From Fibrobacter sp. (GTDB lineage: Bacteria; Fibrobacterota; Fibrobacteria; Fibrobacterales; Fibrobacteraceae): a DNA stretch of 40,124 nucleotides. Numbering within the stretch: position 1 is the stretch's first letter; each line of letters opens with the position of its first letter. This document shows, piece by piece, positions 15,064 to 23,644 of the stretch. The translations under genes and the position numbers were made by a program. The notes under the pieces were generated by a model, which was given only the letters and a program-made list of their open reading frames with translations, was not told where the DNA came from and made no database searches. The stretch is taken from NCBI GenBank assembly GCA_024398935.1, contig JAKSIH010000027.1, positions 1 to 40,124 on the forward strand, written 5' to 3'.

Positions 15064-17073
15064 TTACTTAATTCGAATAACAGATTGGCGAATCGCCTTG
15101 CCGTTTTTCGTGATGCGCATCAGATAGATGCCAGCCTGCTTGGGCGCAGATTTTAGAACGTTACCGTTCATGTCGAAGTACAGGGTTGATGCGTTGGACA
15201 AATCCAGAGGAATCTGGCGTAGCTGGGCTATTGCTGTGGTGCTGGTATCGCTAACGACGGTGGAATCCTTTCCTGAATCTTCGTCAGAGCCGTTGTCTGG
15301 TTTGTCTGTGGGGTCATCCGTCGGGTTTTCTGTAGGATTGTCTGCTCCGGGAATTTTGATGGTAATTGTGAATGTCACCTGGTTGTTTTTGTAGACTACG
15401 GCCTGCTTGACGGTAAAGGTGTCGCCTGGCTTTACCAGGTTAGGCATGTGCCCTACCTTGGTGGTCATGGTGGCGAGATTCACGTTGGAGAAGACTACGC
15501 TAGGTCCGTTTGTATTCCACTTAGCGACATACCCTCTGTTGTCAAACCAGTGGCCGGTGCCTTCGCCGGTGGTGTTGCTGTTCAGGGAACTGTCCGGCTC
15601 TACGGCGTAGAAGCTGACCTTGTTGGCGATTTCGTTTTGAGCGATTCCCAGGGCGGACGCCACCTTTGCGCCTTGCAAGTCTACGGTGACGGATGCGTAG
15701 TTGTTGCTGATGGGCAATTCGGTGGCGATGGCAATTTCGGTAATGGTGTAGGGCTCGTCGGAGTCACCGTTGCTGGAGCCGAAGGATGTAGAACAATCAC
15801 CGCCAAGGCAGAAGCTGAGAGTTTTTTCGTTGATGCTCACATCCGTAAATTTCAAACCGGTTTCTGTACCATTGTACCAGCGGATTGCCGGGTAGAGCGC
15901 ATCTGAAAATGCGTTGTAAGTCCCACTAAAGAATGCACCAGCTCTGCTGCCGGGAGAGGGCCACTGGTCATTTTCGGGATCGCTGTTCTTGCCCTTGGAA
16001 TCTGCATGAACAATGCGGAGCCCAAGCTTGTCTGCAGCAGAATTTCCATCAATAGAAAAGTCATAGTGCTGCATCAGGATGCCGCTACCTTTCAGTGTCT
16101 TATTTCGTCCATCGTTTTTAACGTAGGACCAGACCAAGCCTTCTTTGTCAGGACGGCTCGGATTTTTTAAACGATAGCACTGTTCGCCTGCTGTTGTAGA
16201 AACTTTGCCGATATCTTCTGCCGTTACATCTACAAAGGGAATCCAGCCCTGGTCGGCTCGATAGAAGTCGTTGATGACAACGGGATTCCAGTCGTTTGGG
16301 CGATTGCCCATGGTGCAATAGTCGCCGTACCAGTAAAGGTCGGGCCAACCAAAGACCATGTGGCCATTTTCATGAATGAAAACATAGATGGAAAATTTTC
16401 CTGGCATGTCCGTCATCTGGTGCTTCTGCAGGAGCACTCCATCGCGCCTTTCGTTGGACCAGCCGGCGTGGGGCCAAAGTCCCTGTCCCCAAGTTTTTCC
16501 TGCACCTGCATACACGATGTTGATGGCTTCCGTTACTCCATTTTTGTCGTTGTCATAGCGGGAGTAATCCACCTGGGGATCGAAGTATTCAAAGACTTCT
16601 TTCATCAGTATGTCGGAACCGGAATATCCTTCCAGGCCTTCGTAGTAGGACTTGGGGTACTTGGCTCGATACCAGCCGAAGACCTCGTTGGTGAAATCCA
16701 GCTGACCATTGGAAACGTCCAGGTAGTAATCGCGGACTGAACCGTTGCAGCCGTCGCGATTGAAACCTTCCTTGTTCAGCCAGTCGGAAATTTCTTCCTT
16801 CGTAACAGGTGCCGGCTGATCGGAAAAATCCACCAGAAGGGTGAGCCCGTAGATTTTTCCCTTGGGAGCGGAGTAGTGGCTTTTTTCGGCGGCAGGTGCA
16901 AATTTTGGACTTAATGCCGATTGAACCCGAGCCCCCCTGGTATTATCGAATTTCGTAATTGCTTCGGCTGGCCAGGCCTGAACGCGCTTGCCTTGATAGA
17001 CGATGTCTGCAAAAGAAACCCCGCATAAGGAAAGTACGGCACACCCAAAGATAAATCTTTTCAAACAACCCAT
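15064..17073 (-). CDS. Secreted M6-family metalloprotease with C-terminal sorting-like tail
   Basis: A 669-residue secreted zinc protease of the M6 (immune inhibitor A-like) family. Order: signal peptide (to about residue 23, VSFA); catalytic domain with HENGHMVFGWPD around residue 230, which fits HExxHxxGxxD, and the downstream Met-turn-like CTMGN; a beta domain resembling DUF4859 (about 450-590); a Pro/Thr/Asp linker; and a last 60 residues (YFDMNGNVLKSAP, GIYLMRITKNGKA) that resemble type IX secretion tails. The GTG at 17082 is rejected because AAGGTGG sits correctly for the ATG at 17073. It probably degrades extracellular protein; that is inference. Confidence 0.85.
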   Translation of the reverse strand: MGCLKRFIFGCAVLSLCGVSFADIVYQGKRVQAWPAEAITKFDNTRGARVQSALSPKFAPAAEKSHYSAPKGKIYGLTLLVDFSDQPAPVTKEEISDWLNKEGFNRDGCNGSVRDYYLDVSNGQLDFTNEVFGWYRAKYPKSYYEGLEGYSGSDILMKEVFEYFDPQVDYSRYDNDKNGVTEAINIVYAGAGKTWGQGLWPHAGWSNERRDGVLLQKHQMTDMPGKFSIYVFIHENGHMVFGWPDLYWYGDYCTMGNRPNDWNPVVINDFYRADQGWIPFVDVTAEDIGKVSTTAGEQCYRLKNPSRPDKEGLVWSYVKNDGRNKTLKGSGILMQHYDFSIDGNSAADKLGLRIVHADSKGKNSDPENDQWPSPGSRAGAFFSGTYNAFSDALYPAIRWYNGTETGLKFTDVSINEKTLSFCLGGDCSTSFGSSNGDSDEPYTITEIAIATELPISNNYASVTVDLQGAKVASALGIAQNEIANKVSFYAVEPDSSLNSNTTGEGTGHWFDNRGYVAKWNTNGPSVVFSNVNLATMTTKVGHMPNLVKPGDTFTVKQAVVYKNNQVTFTITIKIPGADNPTENPTDDPTDKPDNGSDEDSGKDSTVVSDTSTTAIAQLRQIPLDLSNASTLYFDMNGNVLKSAPKQAGIYLMRITKNGKAIRQSVIRIK

Positions 17074-17192
17074 ATATTCCACCTTTTTTACGAAATATAT
17101 TCAAAAAGAGGCGTGTTCGCATACAAAAAGGATGCAATGAGAGGTGTTTTCTTGTGTGATGAAAATTGGTGCCGTCCAAAATTTCTATATAT

Positions 17193-17267
17193 GCATAAAA
17201 ACGCATAAATGCATAAACTGGCGTGGGCGGTTTGACCTATTTGCCCCGCAGAAAGTGAATGCATAAA
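17193..17267. promoter_or_regulatory. GCATAAA repeat cluster upstream of metH
   Basis: The heptamer GCATAAA occurs at 17193, 17203, 17211 and 17261, the last 24 bases before the metH ATG. Closely spaced repeats in a short leader suggest a regulator binding array. I see no cobalamin-riboswitch core in this leader. Confidence 0.35.
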
Positions 17268-17284
17268 AAAGAGAAAGGCTTATA

Positions 17285-20200
17285 ATGACTTTACGCGAAG
17301 CTTTTGAGAATAAGATGTTGCTGCTGGATGGCGGCATGGGTTCTGTCATTCAGACTTATGGCATCAAGGGCGCAAATAACGATATGCTTTCTATTGAACG
17401 CCCGGATGTGATTCTGGATATCCAGCGCCGCTATGTGGACGCTGGCGTAGATTGCCTTACCACCAACACCTTCTCTAGCCAGAGGGTTAGCCAGCACGAA
17501 TATCACCAGGAGCATCGCATTGCGGAAATGAACCGCGCCTCTGTGGCTATCGCCAAGCAGGCTGCTGCCGAGGCCATGGAAAAGTATGGCCGCAAGGTGT
17601 ACATTCTGGGCGACGTGGGCCCCACCAGCAAGATGCTTTCTATGAGCGAGGATGTGAACGATCCCGCAAGCCGTAGCATTACTTTCGATGAACTGGAAGA
17701 CGCCTACCTGGAACAGATTCAGGTGCTGATCGAAGAAGGTGTGGACGCAATTCTTATCGAAACCATTTTTGATACGCTGAACGCCAAGGCGGCTGCAAGT
17801 GCCTATATGAAGGTGATGGAAAAGCGTAAGGCCGACGCGGTCGCAAGCGCCGAAGCTACAGGCAAGAACGCCGCCGAAGCCATCGCCGCCCTGAAACCCG
17901 TAGAAGTCATGTTCTCCATGACCGTAAGCGATGCTTCTGGCCGTACCCTTTCTGGCCAGACGGTGGAAGCCTTTGCCATCAGCGTGATGCATGTGAAGCC
18001 TTTGTCCATTGGCTTGAATTGCGGTCTTGGTGCAGATGGCATGGTGCCTTACCTGCGCCGTATGGGAAAGCTTGCTCCTTGCTATATCAGCTGCCATCCT
18101 AATGCAGGTCTCCCGAACCAGTTTGGCGGTTATGATGATACCCCCGCTGACATGGTGCAGAAGTTGAAAGTCTACATGGACGAGCATCTGGTAAATATGA
18201 TTGGCGGTTGCTGCGGTACTACGCCGGAACATATTGCTGCCATGCGCAAAATGCTGGATGCTTTGCCTGCAGACTACGAACGTCGCAAGCCAGCTCCTGC
18301 ATTCGTGACTTCTCCGCTACTTCGCCTTTCCGGCCTGGAACCGCTCCTAGTGAATCAGGTGCGCCCCAGCAACGGCGCCGATAATTGCAACGCCGAAGAT
18401 TTTGTGCAGGTAGGTGAACGCTGCAACGTGGCTGGTTCCAAGAAGTTCCTGCGACTCATTAACGAAAAGAACTACGACGAAGCTCTGGACATCGCCCGCA
18501 AGCAGGTGGAAGATGGTGCCCAGGTCATCGACGTAAACATGGACGACGGTCTTCTGGATGCCAAACAGGAAATGCGAACCTTCCTGAACTTGCTGGCTTC
18601 TGATCCGGCCATTAGCCGCGTGCCCATCATGGTGGATAGTTCCCGCTTCGAAGTCATCGAAGAAGGCTTGAAGTGCGCTCAAGGTAAGTGCATCGTGAAT
18701 TCCATCTCCCTGAAGATGGGTGAGGAAGCCTTCATCGAACATGCCAAGACGGTGAAGCGCTTGGGCGCTGCTGTCATCGTGATGCTCTTTGACGAAGAAG
18801 GGCAGGCCACCAATTACGACCGCCGCGTGGCTATCGCCTCCCGCGCCTACAAGATTATTACGGAACAGTGCGGCTTCGATCCGAGTGACATTATTTTTGA
18901 CCCCAACGTCTTGACGGTGGCAACTGGCATGGCGGAACACAACGCCTACGCCCACGACTTTATCCGCGCCTGTCGCTGGATTATCGACAACCTGCCTGGC
19001 GTTCGCATTTCTGGTGGTCTTTCCAACCTGAGTTTTGCCTTCCGCGGAAACAACTACCTCCGCGAAGCCATGCACTCTACCATGCTTCACCTGGCAACTC
19101 CCAACGGCATGGGTATGGCCATTATGAATCCCGCCGCTGCAGTGGACTACAGGACTATTCCTCTGGAACTTCGCCTGGCCATTACCGAAGTGTTGCTGAA
19201 CACTCATCCGGAAGCAAGCGAAGAACTGATTGAAATTGCAAGTCGCATGAACGAGGCCGCCGCAAAGGCCAAGGAAACAGGCGCCAAGTACGATCCCAAG
19301 GCCATCTTTGCCATGGGTGTCGGTTCCGCAAATGTTGCAGGCTCCACCGAATCAGGCGCCGCTGCTGGAAATGCCGTGCAGCCCACTCCGGAACAGCGCT
19401 TGCAGGAAGCCCTCTTGAAGGGAACTTCTACAACCCTTCAGCCGGATTTGATGGAATTGATTAACCGCGGCGACAGTCCGGTAAACATTATTTCTGGCCC
19501 CCTCATGGATGGCATGAATGAAGTGGGCCGTCGTTTTGGCGCTGGCGAAATGTTCCTGCCCCAGGTGGTGAAAACCGCACGCACCATGAAGAAGGCTGTG
19601 GAAATTTTGCAGCCCTACATCGAAGCGGGCAAGGCATCTGATGGTGCCGCAGCCTCTCGTGGCAAGATCGTCATCGCCACCGTGAAGGGTGATGTTCACG
19701 ACATCGGCAAGAACATCGTGTCCGTGATTATGGCCTGTAACGGCTTCGAGATGGTGGACTTGGGCGTTATGGTTACAGAAGATGTGATCGTGAAGGCTGC
19801 CATTGAACATAAGGCCGACATCTTGAGCCTCTCTGGACTTATCACTCCGTCTCTGGAAGAAATGTGCACTGTGGCTAAGGAAATGCAGAAGGCGGGCCTT
19901 CGCATTCCTATCATCGTGGGTGGTGCAACAACAAGCCCTACCCATACGGCTGTGAAGATTGCACCTTGCTATGATGGCCCTGTGTTCCATGTCCGTGATG
20001 CCGCCAGCAACCCGGGCCTTGCCGCAAAGCTTTTGGATCCCGCCACTCGTGACGCTACTATCGAAGAAAACCGCAAGGAACAGCAGCGAATCCGTGACGA
20101 ACAATCCGGCAAGATTACTGCAAAGGCGGTCGCCATGGCTGCCGCAGAATCTACTCCTGTGGAACGCCGCTTCAAGTGCGACTGGTCCAAGTATAGCCCG

Positions 20201-20974
20201 GTGCAGCCGCCCTTCTTTGGCGAAAGCAAGCTGCCGCCCATTTCTCTGGACAAGGTCATCCCGCTGATTAGCTGGGAATACTTCTTCTTTACTTGGAAGG
20301 TGAAGGCAGACTGCGACGAAGCTATCAAGCTTAAGGCCGATGCGGTTGCGCTTCTTGCCGACTTGAACAAGCCGGAATACGCCCTCCGTGCAGTACAGGC
20401 ATTCTACCCGGCAGCAGGCACCGTCGACGGCATCACGTTTAATACGGGCCGCACCGGTACCGACGCCGACATCGTTGAAATTGCAACTGCACGTCAGCAG
20501 AATCCCGAAGGCACTTGCCTTGCCCTCTGTGACTATGTGGCTCCCTCTGACGCCAAGACCGCTAGCGTTTACGCTTCCGTGGCGGGCGACAAGATTTTCC
20601 GCGATATTGTAGGTGCATTCGCCGTTACTGTCAGCGAAGCCTTCGTGAAACGCCTCGAAAAGCTGAAGGCAGAACAGGGCGGCAGCGATTACGATGTTCT
20701 CCTGTTGCAGACCGTGGCAGACCGCCTTGCAGAAGCTGGAGCTGAATACCTAAGCCAGCAGCTGGCTGCAAACAACAGCTGGAAGGGCATCCGCCCGGCT
20801 GTGGGTTATCCGGTATTGCCTAACATCAAGGAAATTTTCAACGTGGCAAAGCTTATTGACTTCGATAGCGTAGGCATTAGCCTTACGGAAAACGGCGCCA
20901 TGTATCCGCAGGCATCTGTCAGCGGGTTGTACATCAGCCATCCGGAAATCGAATACTTTAACGTGAAGGTTTGA
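17285..20974 (+). CDS. metH: Cobalamin-dependent methionine synthase
   Basis: A full-length 1229-residue MetH (E. coli 1227). It moves the methyl group of methyltetrahydrofolate to homocysteine through cobalamin. Domains in order: homocysteine-binding barrel with zinc cysteines (GLNCGLG; GGCCGTTPEH, about residue 310); pterin-binding domain (VGERCNVAGSKKF, about 380; NMDDGLLD); cobalamin cap and Rossmann domain with the B12-binding DxHxxG as GDVHDIGKN (about 800) and LSGLITPSL, GGATTS; and the C-terminal AdoMet-binding reactivation domain (RPAVGYP, GISLTENGAMYPQASVSG). All signature residues are intact. The gene is monocistronic, with a strong terminator after it. Confidence 0.97.
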   Translation: MTLREAFENKMLLLDGGMGSVIQTYGIKGANNDMLSIERPDVILDIQRRYVDAGVDCLTTNTFSSQRVSQHEYHQEHRIAEMNRASVAIAKQAAAEAMEKYGRKVYILGDVGPTSKMLSMSEDVNDPASRSITFDELEDAYLEQIQVLIEEGVDAILIETIFDTLNAKAAASAYMKVMEKRKADAVASAEATGKNAAEAIAALKPVEVMFSMTVSDASGRTLSGQTVEAFAISVMHVKPLSIGLNCGLGADGMVPYLRRMGKLAPCYISCHPNAGLPNQFGGYDDTPADMVQKLKVYMDEHLVNMIGGCCGTTPEHIAAMRKMLDALPADYERRKPAPAFVTSPLLRLSGLEPLLVNQVRPSNGADNCNAEDFVQVGERCNVAGSKKFLRLINEKNYDEALDIARKQVEDGAQVIDVNMDDGLLDAKQEMRTFLNLLASDPAISRVPIMVDSSRFEVIEEGLKCAQGKCIVNSISLKMGEEAFIEHAKTVKRLGAAVIVMLFDEEGQATNYDRRVAIASRAYKIITEQCGFDPSDIIFDPNVLTVATGMAEHNAYAHDFIRACRWIIDNLPGVRISGGLSNLSFAFRGNNYLREAMHSTMLHLATPNGMGMAIMNPAAAVDYRTIPLELRLAITEVLLNTHPEASEELIEIASRMNEAAAKAKETGAKYDPKAIFAMGVGSANVAGSTESGAAAGNAVQPTPEQRLQEALLKGTSTTLQPDLMELINRGDSPVNIISGPLMDGMNEVGRRFGAGEMFLPQVVKTARTMKKAVEILQPYIEAGKASDGAAASRGKIVIATVKGDVHDIGKNIVSVIMACNGFEMVDLGVMVTEDVIVKAAIEHKADILSLSGLITPSLEEMCTVAKEMQKAGLRIPIIVGGATTSPTHTAVKIAPCYDGPVFHVRDAASNPGLAAKLLDPATRDATIEENRKEQQRIRDEQSGKITAKAVAMAAAESTPVERRFKCDWSKYSPVQPPFFGESKLPPISLDKVIPLISWEYFFFTWKVKADCDEAIKLKADAVALLADLNKPEYALRAVQAFYPAAGTVDGITFNTGRTGTDADIVEIATARQQNPEGTCLALCDYVAPSDAKTASVYASVAGDKIFRDIVGAFAVTVSEAFVKRLEKLKAEQGGSDYDVLLLQTVADRLAEAGAEYLSQQLAANNSWKGIRPAVGYPVLPNIKEIFNVAKLIDFDSVGISLTENGAMYPQASVSGLYISHPEIEYFNVKV

Positions 20975-21008
20975 TGTACAAAACATCGATAACGGGAAAA
21001 ATATTTTA

Positions 21009-21032
21009 GGGTCGCTTTGGCGACCCTTTTTT
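21009..21032 (+). terminator. metH terminator
   Basis: GGGTCGC and GCGACCC around a TTTG loop, followed by six T, 35 bases after the metH stop. Confidence 0.9.
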
Positions 21033-21061
21033 GCTGCGTTTTTATTTTGCGGGTAAAATAA

Positions 21062-21084
21062 AAAAGTCACCTAGGGTGACTTTT
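21062..21084 (-). terminator. Terminator of the 30-residue membrane peptide gene
   Basis: AAAAGTCAC and GTGACTTTT around a 5-base loop. On the minus strand it is followed by a T-rich run and lies about 10 bases past the small gene's stop. Confidence 0.7.
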
Positions 21085-21092
21085 AATAAACG

Positions 21093-21185
21093 TTACACTC
21101 CGCAACAGGCTAGAAGCAATCCCGCCCAGAACACAACGGCTGTGGCGACTGCAAAGCAGCGTGCAACTTTTTCTTTTGAACTCAT
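21093..21185 (-). CDS. Small membrane peptide (30 residues)
   Basis: An unannotated-type small gene. The reading frame encodes MSSKEKVARCFAV, a hydrophobic run AVVFWAGLLLA, then CCGV and TAA. It has a strong AAGGAG ribosome site (21191-21196) five bases before the ATG and a good terminator just after the stop, which together make it look expressed. The peptide has a positively charged N-terminus, one predicted membrane helix and two Cys near the end, one of which could be a lipobox-like ACC. Function unknown. It lies alone between metH and the acyltransferase gene. Confidence 0.55.
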   Translation of the reverse strand: MSSKEKVARCFAVATAVVFWAGLLLACCGV

Positions 21186-21307
21186 CTTGTACTCCTTGCA
21201 ACCAATCCCACTTAAGTTGCGGCGGGTAATATAGCAAGATTTGTCCAATTGTGGTCGATTCAACGCGATTATTTACAAAGCGCCGTCTTTTGTTTACAAA
21301 AACTACC

Positions 21308-22153
21308 CTAGATCTTGAAATTTCCGTGATAATTCCAGCTCCACTGGGTGGGGTGCTCCGAAATCCATTTTTCCGCTTCCTGGGCAATCTCGTTTACGAG
21401 GTCTCCTTCGTACTTGGGAGGATAGTATCTTTCAAAACGGATGACGATTTTACCGCGAAGATGGGACTTGGTGTATGTCCTGAAGGTGACCACTCCCGCG
21501 CCCATCTGATTTACGAGCTGGGGAAGTCGCAGAAACAGTGTGGAATCCTGTCCGAAGAGTTTGACCTTGTTGCCCTTGGTGTTTTTCCCCTGGTCAAAAA
21601 CCATGGCGAGAATTCCGTCGCTCTTGAACAAGTTGCGGATGAGGGCGCGGCTTTCGTCCGGGCTGTATTCCGTAAGGCAGGGGTCGCTACGGAGGTCTTG
21701 AATGAGCTTTCGCAATTTACCGTCACCTAGAGTGTCCGTCACCAGATGGACGTTGTTACTGAAGTGGCAGAGGCTGCGGTGCAGCAATTCAAAGGATCCC
21801 TGGTGTATGCTGATCGCTGCTATGGGACCATGTCTTAACGCTTCGCGAATGATGTCTGGATTTTCAAAGACAATGCGGGAGGTTGTTGCTGGTATACGGG
21901 CGAGTCCCCGGTAGGAATCGATCGCATTCCAATAAATGCCTCGAAAAACGCTGCGGGGCGTAATATGTTTTAACGCGGGGGAGGCGTTTTTTGACGCAGC
22001 ATTTTTCAGGTGCCGCTCAACACGACTGTAGGCGCTTTCCCTATGAAGAGCCTTGTAGATAGGGTAGGCTTTGTCGAATAAGTTTTCGAATGTGGAATCC
22101 GGCAAGCGAAGAAGGAGACGAAATAACATTTTGTAGAGTGCGTATTTCTTCAT
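21308..22153 (-). CDS. LpxL/HtrB-family lipid A acyltransferase-like protein
   Basis: A 281-residue member of the lysophospholipid/lipid A acyltransferase family (LpxL/HtrB), which adds secondary acyl chains to lipid A at the inner membrane. The catalytic HX4E motif appears as HQGSFE around residue 118, followed by the region DQGKNTKGNKV (the family's D-Q/G block) and a C-terminal WSWNYHGNFK. The start at 22153 has AGGAAG upstream; the open frame to 22222 runs into a dispersed repeat and is rejected. It is slightly short for LpxL (about 305), with a poorly hydrophobic N-terminus. Substrate is inferred from family only. Confidence 0.8.
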   Translation of the reverse strand: MKKYALYKMLFRLLLRLPDSTFENLFDKAYPIYKALHRESAYSRVERHLKNAASKNASPALKHITPRSVFRGIYWNAIDSYRGLARIPATTSRIVFENPDIIREALRHGPIAAISIHQGSFELLHRSLCHFSNNVHLVTDTLGDGKLRKLIQDLRSDPCLTEYSPDESRALIRNLFKSDGILAMVFDQGKNTKGNKVKLFGQDSTLFLRLPQLVNQMGAGVVTFRTYTKSHLRGKIVIRFERYYPPKYEGDLVNEIAQEAEKWISEHPTQWSWNYHGNFKI

Positions 22154-22172
22154 GGTACTTCCTCGTGTCGTA

Positions 22173-22204
22173 TGACAGGATACTTCGCTTTGCTCAGGAT
22201 GACG
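22173..22204. repeat. Dispersed repeat of the CATCCTGAGC family
   Basis: Reads on the minus strand as CGTCATCCTGAGCAAAGCG followed by AAGTATCCTG. A related copy lies at 31568-31610. Intergenic, between the acyltransferase and nucleotidyltransferase genes. Confidence 0.6.
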
Positions 22205-22208
22205 CGTT

Positions 22209-23549
22209 CTATTCTTCGTCAAATTCCAGGATGTTCTTGCCCAGTTCCCGCTCGAATACGCGACGGGAAAGATTTTCGCCGGCGTAGCTCAAGGTGGGGG
22301 AGATTTCGTAAAGCTTGTTGGGGTTGATTTCCGCATGAGCCTTGCGGAGCCATTCACGATGAAGCTTGCCAATCATGGTTCGTGCGGTTTTCGGGCTGTC
22401 GTTACCTTCGGCATTTTTCACCGGGCTGAATTCTTCTTCGCGAATAACGCCGAAGGGCATCATGGAGCCCAGCTGCGGGAATGCGTCAAAGAGAAACTGC
22501 TCGAACTTCCAGCACTTTTCAATACCGCAGACTGTCTTACGGGCGGTGTGCCACGGAAGCTTGCTGGTCTGCAGTTTGCGTAAACCTTCAATCTTGAACA
22601 AGTGAATGGCAATGTTTCCGCCATCGAAGGTCAGGCTTCCGTCGGGGTTGGTCATGTCGCGATATTCTTCCGGAAGGTCGCTGTATTCTACCACGCCGGG
22701 CTTGTTGTTCTGGAAGGCAAAAATGCCAACCTTTTCGCCAGCATTTGCCTTATGGACCACCTTGGAGGCGCTCATACTGCGGCCTTCGCTGGCGAGAGCA
22801 CCGATAAATGCCGGGTCGCAAATGCGGCAGAGGGCGTTGTCCACGCTGTACAGGAACACGTAGCGGACGCCTCGTTCAATGAGCCATGCCAGGGAACCGC
22901 TCTGAGCCAAAGCTCTAAAGCAACCGCCGTTTCCGTCCGGTACCAGAGCCAGATGATCTTCACCATCGCGGACTGCCTTTCCGTCGGGAGAGAGGGCGCA
23001 GATGGTGCCCTGTTCAAAGAAACGGATGTTTTGGCGGTCCATGCCGAAGAAGTTATGTTCGGTAAAGAAATTGACGGTTGCCTCGTGATTCAGGGGACTG
23101 GTCATGATACACCAGGGAATGGCGTGTCCCACCTGGGCGGCCAAGTTCTGCAAGCGTTCTGCCTGAAGTTGGAAAAGACTCTTGTGGCTGGGAAGACCGA
23201 TATCGAACATGCCCTTGGGACCTTCGAAGCCCAGACGGGAGCCTTGACCGCCGGCCACCAGGAATGCGGCAACCTGACCCTTGCCCAAAATAATTTCACC
23301 GGTTTCCTTCCAGAATTCGTAGCGCAGGTCGTCTGCGCCGATCTTGAAAGGCATTGGCTTCAAATCAGAGGAAACATTGTCGGAAAGACTTGCGGTAGAC
23401 TTTTCGGCGTGAAGAGCCTTCAGTTCTTCCCAGTCCTGACTGGCGATGTCACGCTCCAAACGCTTACGAGCATCACCTTCCAGAGTGTTCAAATAGTTTG
23501 CTAACTCTTCCTGACCAGCGTTGTTCAATATTTCGATTAAGTTACTCAT
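22209..23549 (-). CDS. UDPGP/UAP-type sugar-1-phosphate uridylyltransferase
   Basis: A 446-residue nucleotidyltransferase of the UDPGP family, closest in style to UDP-N-acetylhexosamine pyrophosphorylases (UAP1/AGX). The core is AAFLVAGGQGSRLGFEGPKG around residue 101, followed by MFDIGLPSHKSLFQLQAERL. Other blocks are the uridine-binding PDGNGG and a YSVDNAL that carries the metal-binding Asp. It makes a UDP-sugar from a sugar-1-phosphate and UTP; whether the sugar is GlcNAc, GalNAc or glucose cannot be settled here. It shares direction with the acyltransferase gene, about 55 bases apart, both with roles in envelope sugar or lipid supply. Confidence 0.85.
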   Translation of the reverse strand: MSNLIEILNNAGQEELANYLNTLEGDARKRLERDIASQDWEELKALHAEKSTASLSDNVSSDLKPMPFKIGADDLRYEFWKETGEIILGKGQVAAFLVAGGQGSRLGFEGPKGMFDIGLPSHKSLFQLQAERLQNLAAQVGHAIPWCIMTSPLNHEATVNFFTEHNFFGMDRQNIRFFEQGTICALSPDGKAVRDGEDHLALVPDGNGGCFRALAQSGSLAWLIERGVRYVFLYSVDNALCRICDPAFIGALASEGRSMSASKVVHKANAGEKVGIFAFQNNKPGVVEYSDLPEEYRDMTNPDGSLTFDGGNIAIHLFKIEGLRKLQTSKLPWHTARKTVCGIEKCWKFEQFLFDAFPQLGSMMPFGVIREEEFSPVKNAEGNDSPKTARTMIGKLHREWLRKAHAEINPNKLYEISPTLSYAGENLSRRVFERELGKNILEFDEE

Positions 23550-23644
23550 GGGAATGAAGTATGAAGAATGAAGGATGAAGTATGAAAAGTGAAAAAACGA
23601 AATTTTAATTCTTCATCCTTCACCTTTCATTTAAAAAAAAGGTT

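Noticed and set aside
17080..17082. GTG start for the M6 protease
   Set aside because: The AAGGTGG ribosome site is spaced for the ATG at 17073, which also begins the signal peptide properly.
17083..17284. Cobalamin or SAM riboswitch before metH
   Set aside because: No conserved core of either class was visible; only short heptamer repeats are seen.
17291..18232. Open frame of 313 codons on the minus strand
   Set aside because: Antisense to metH, with a His/Ala-rich composition and no recognisable domain.
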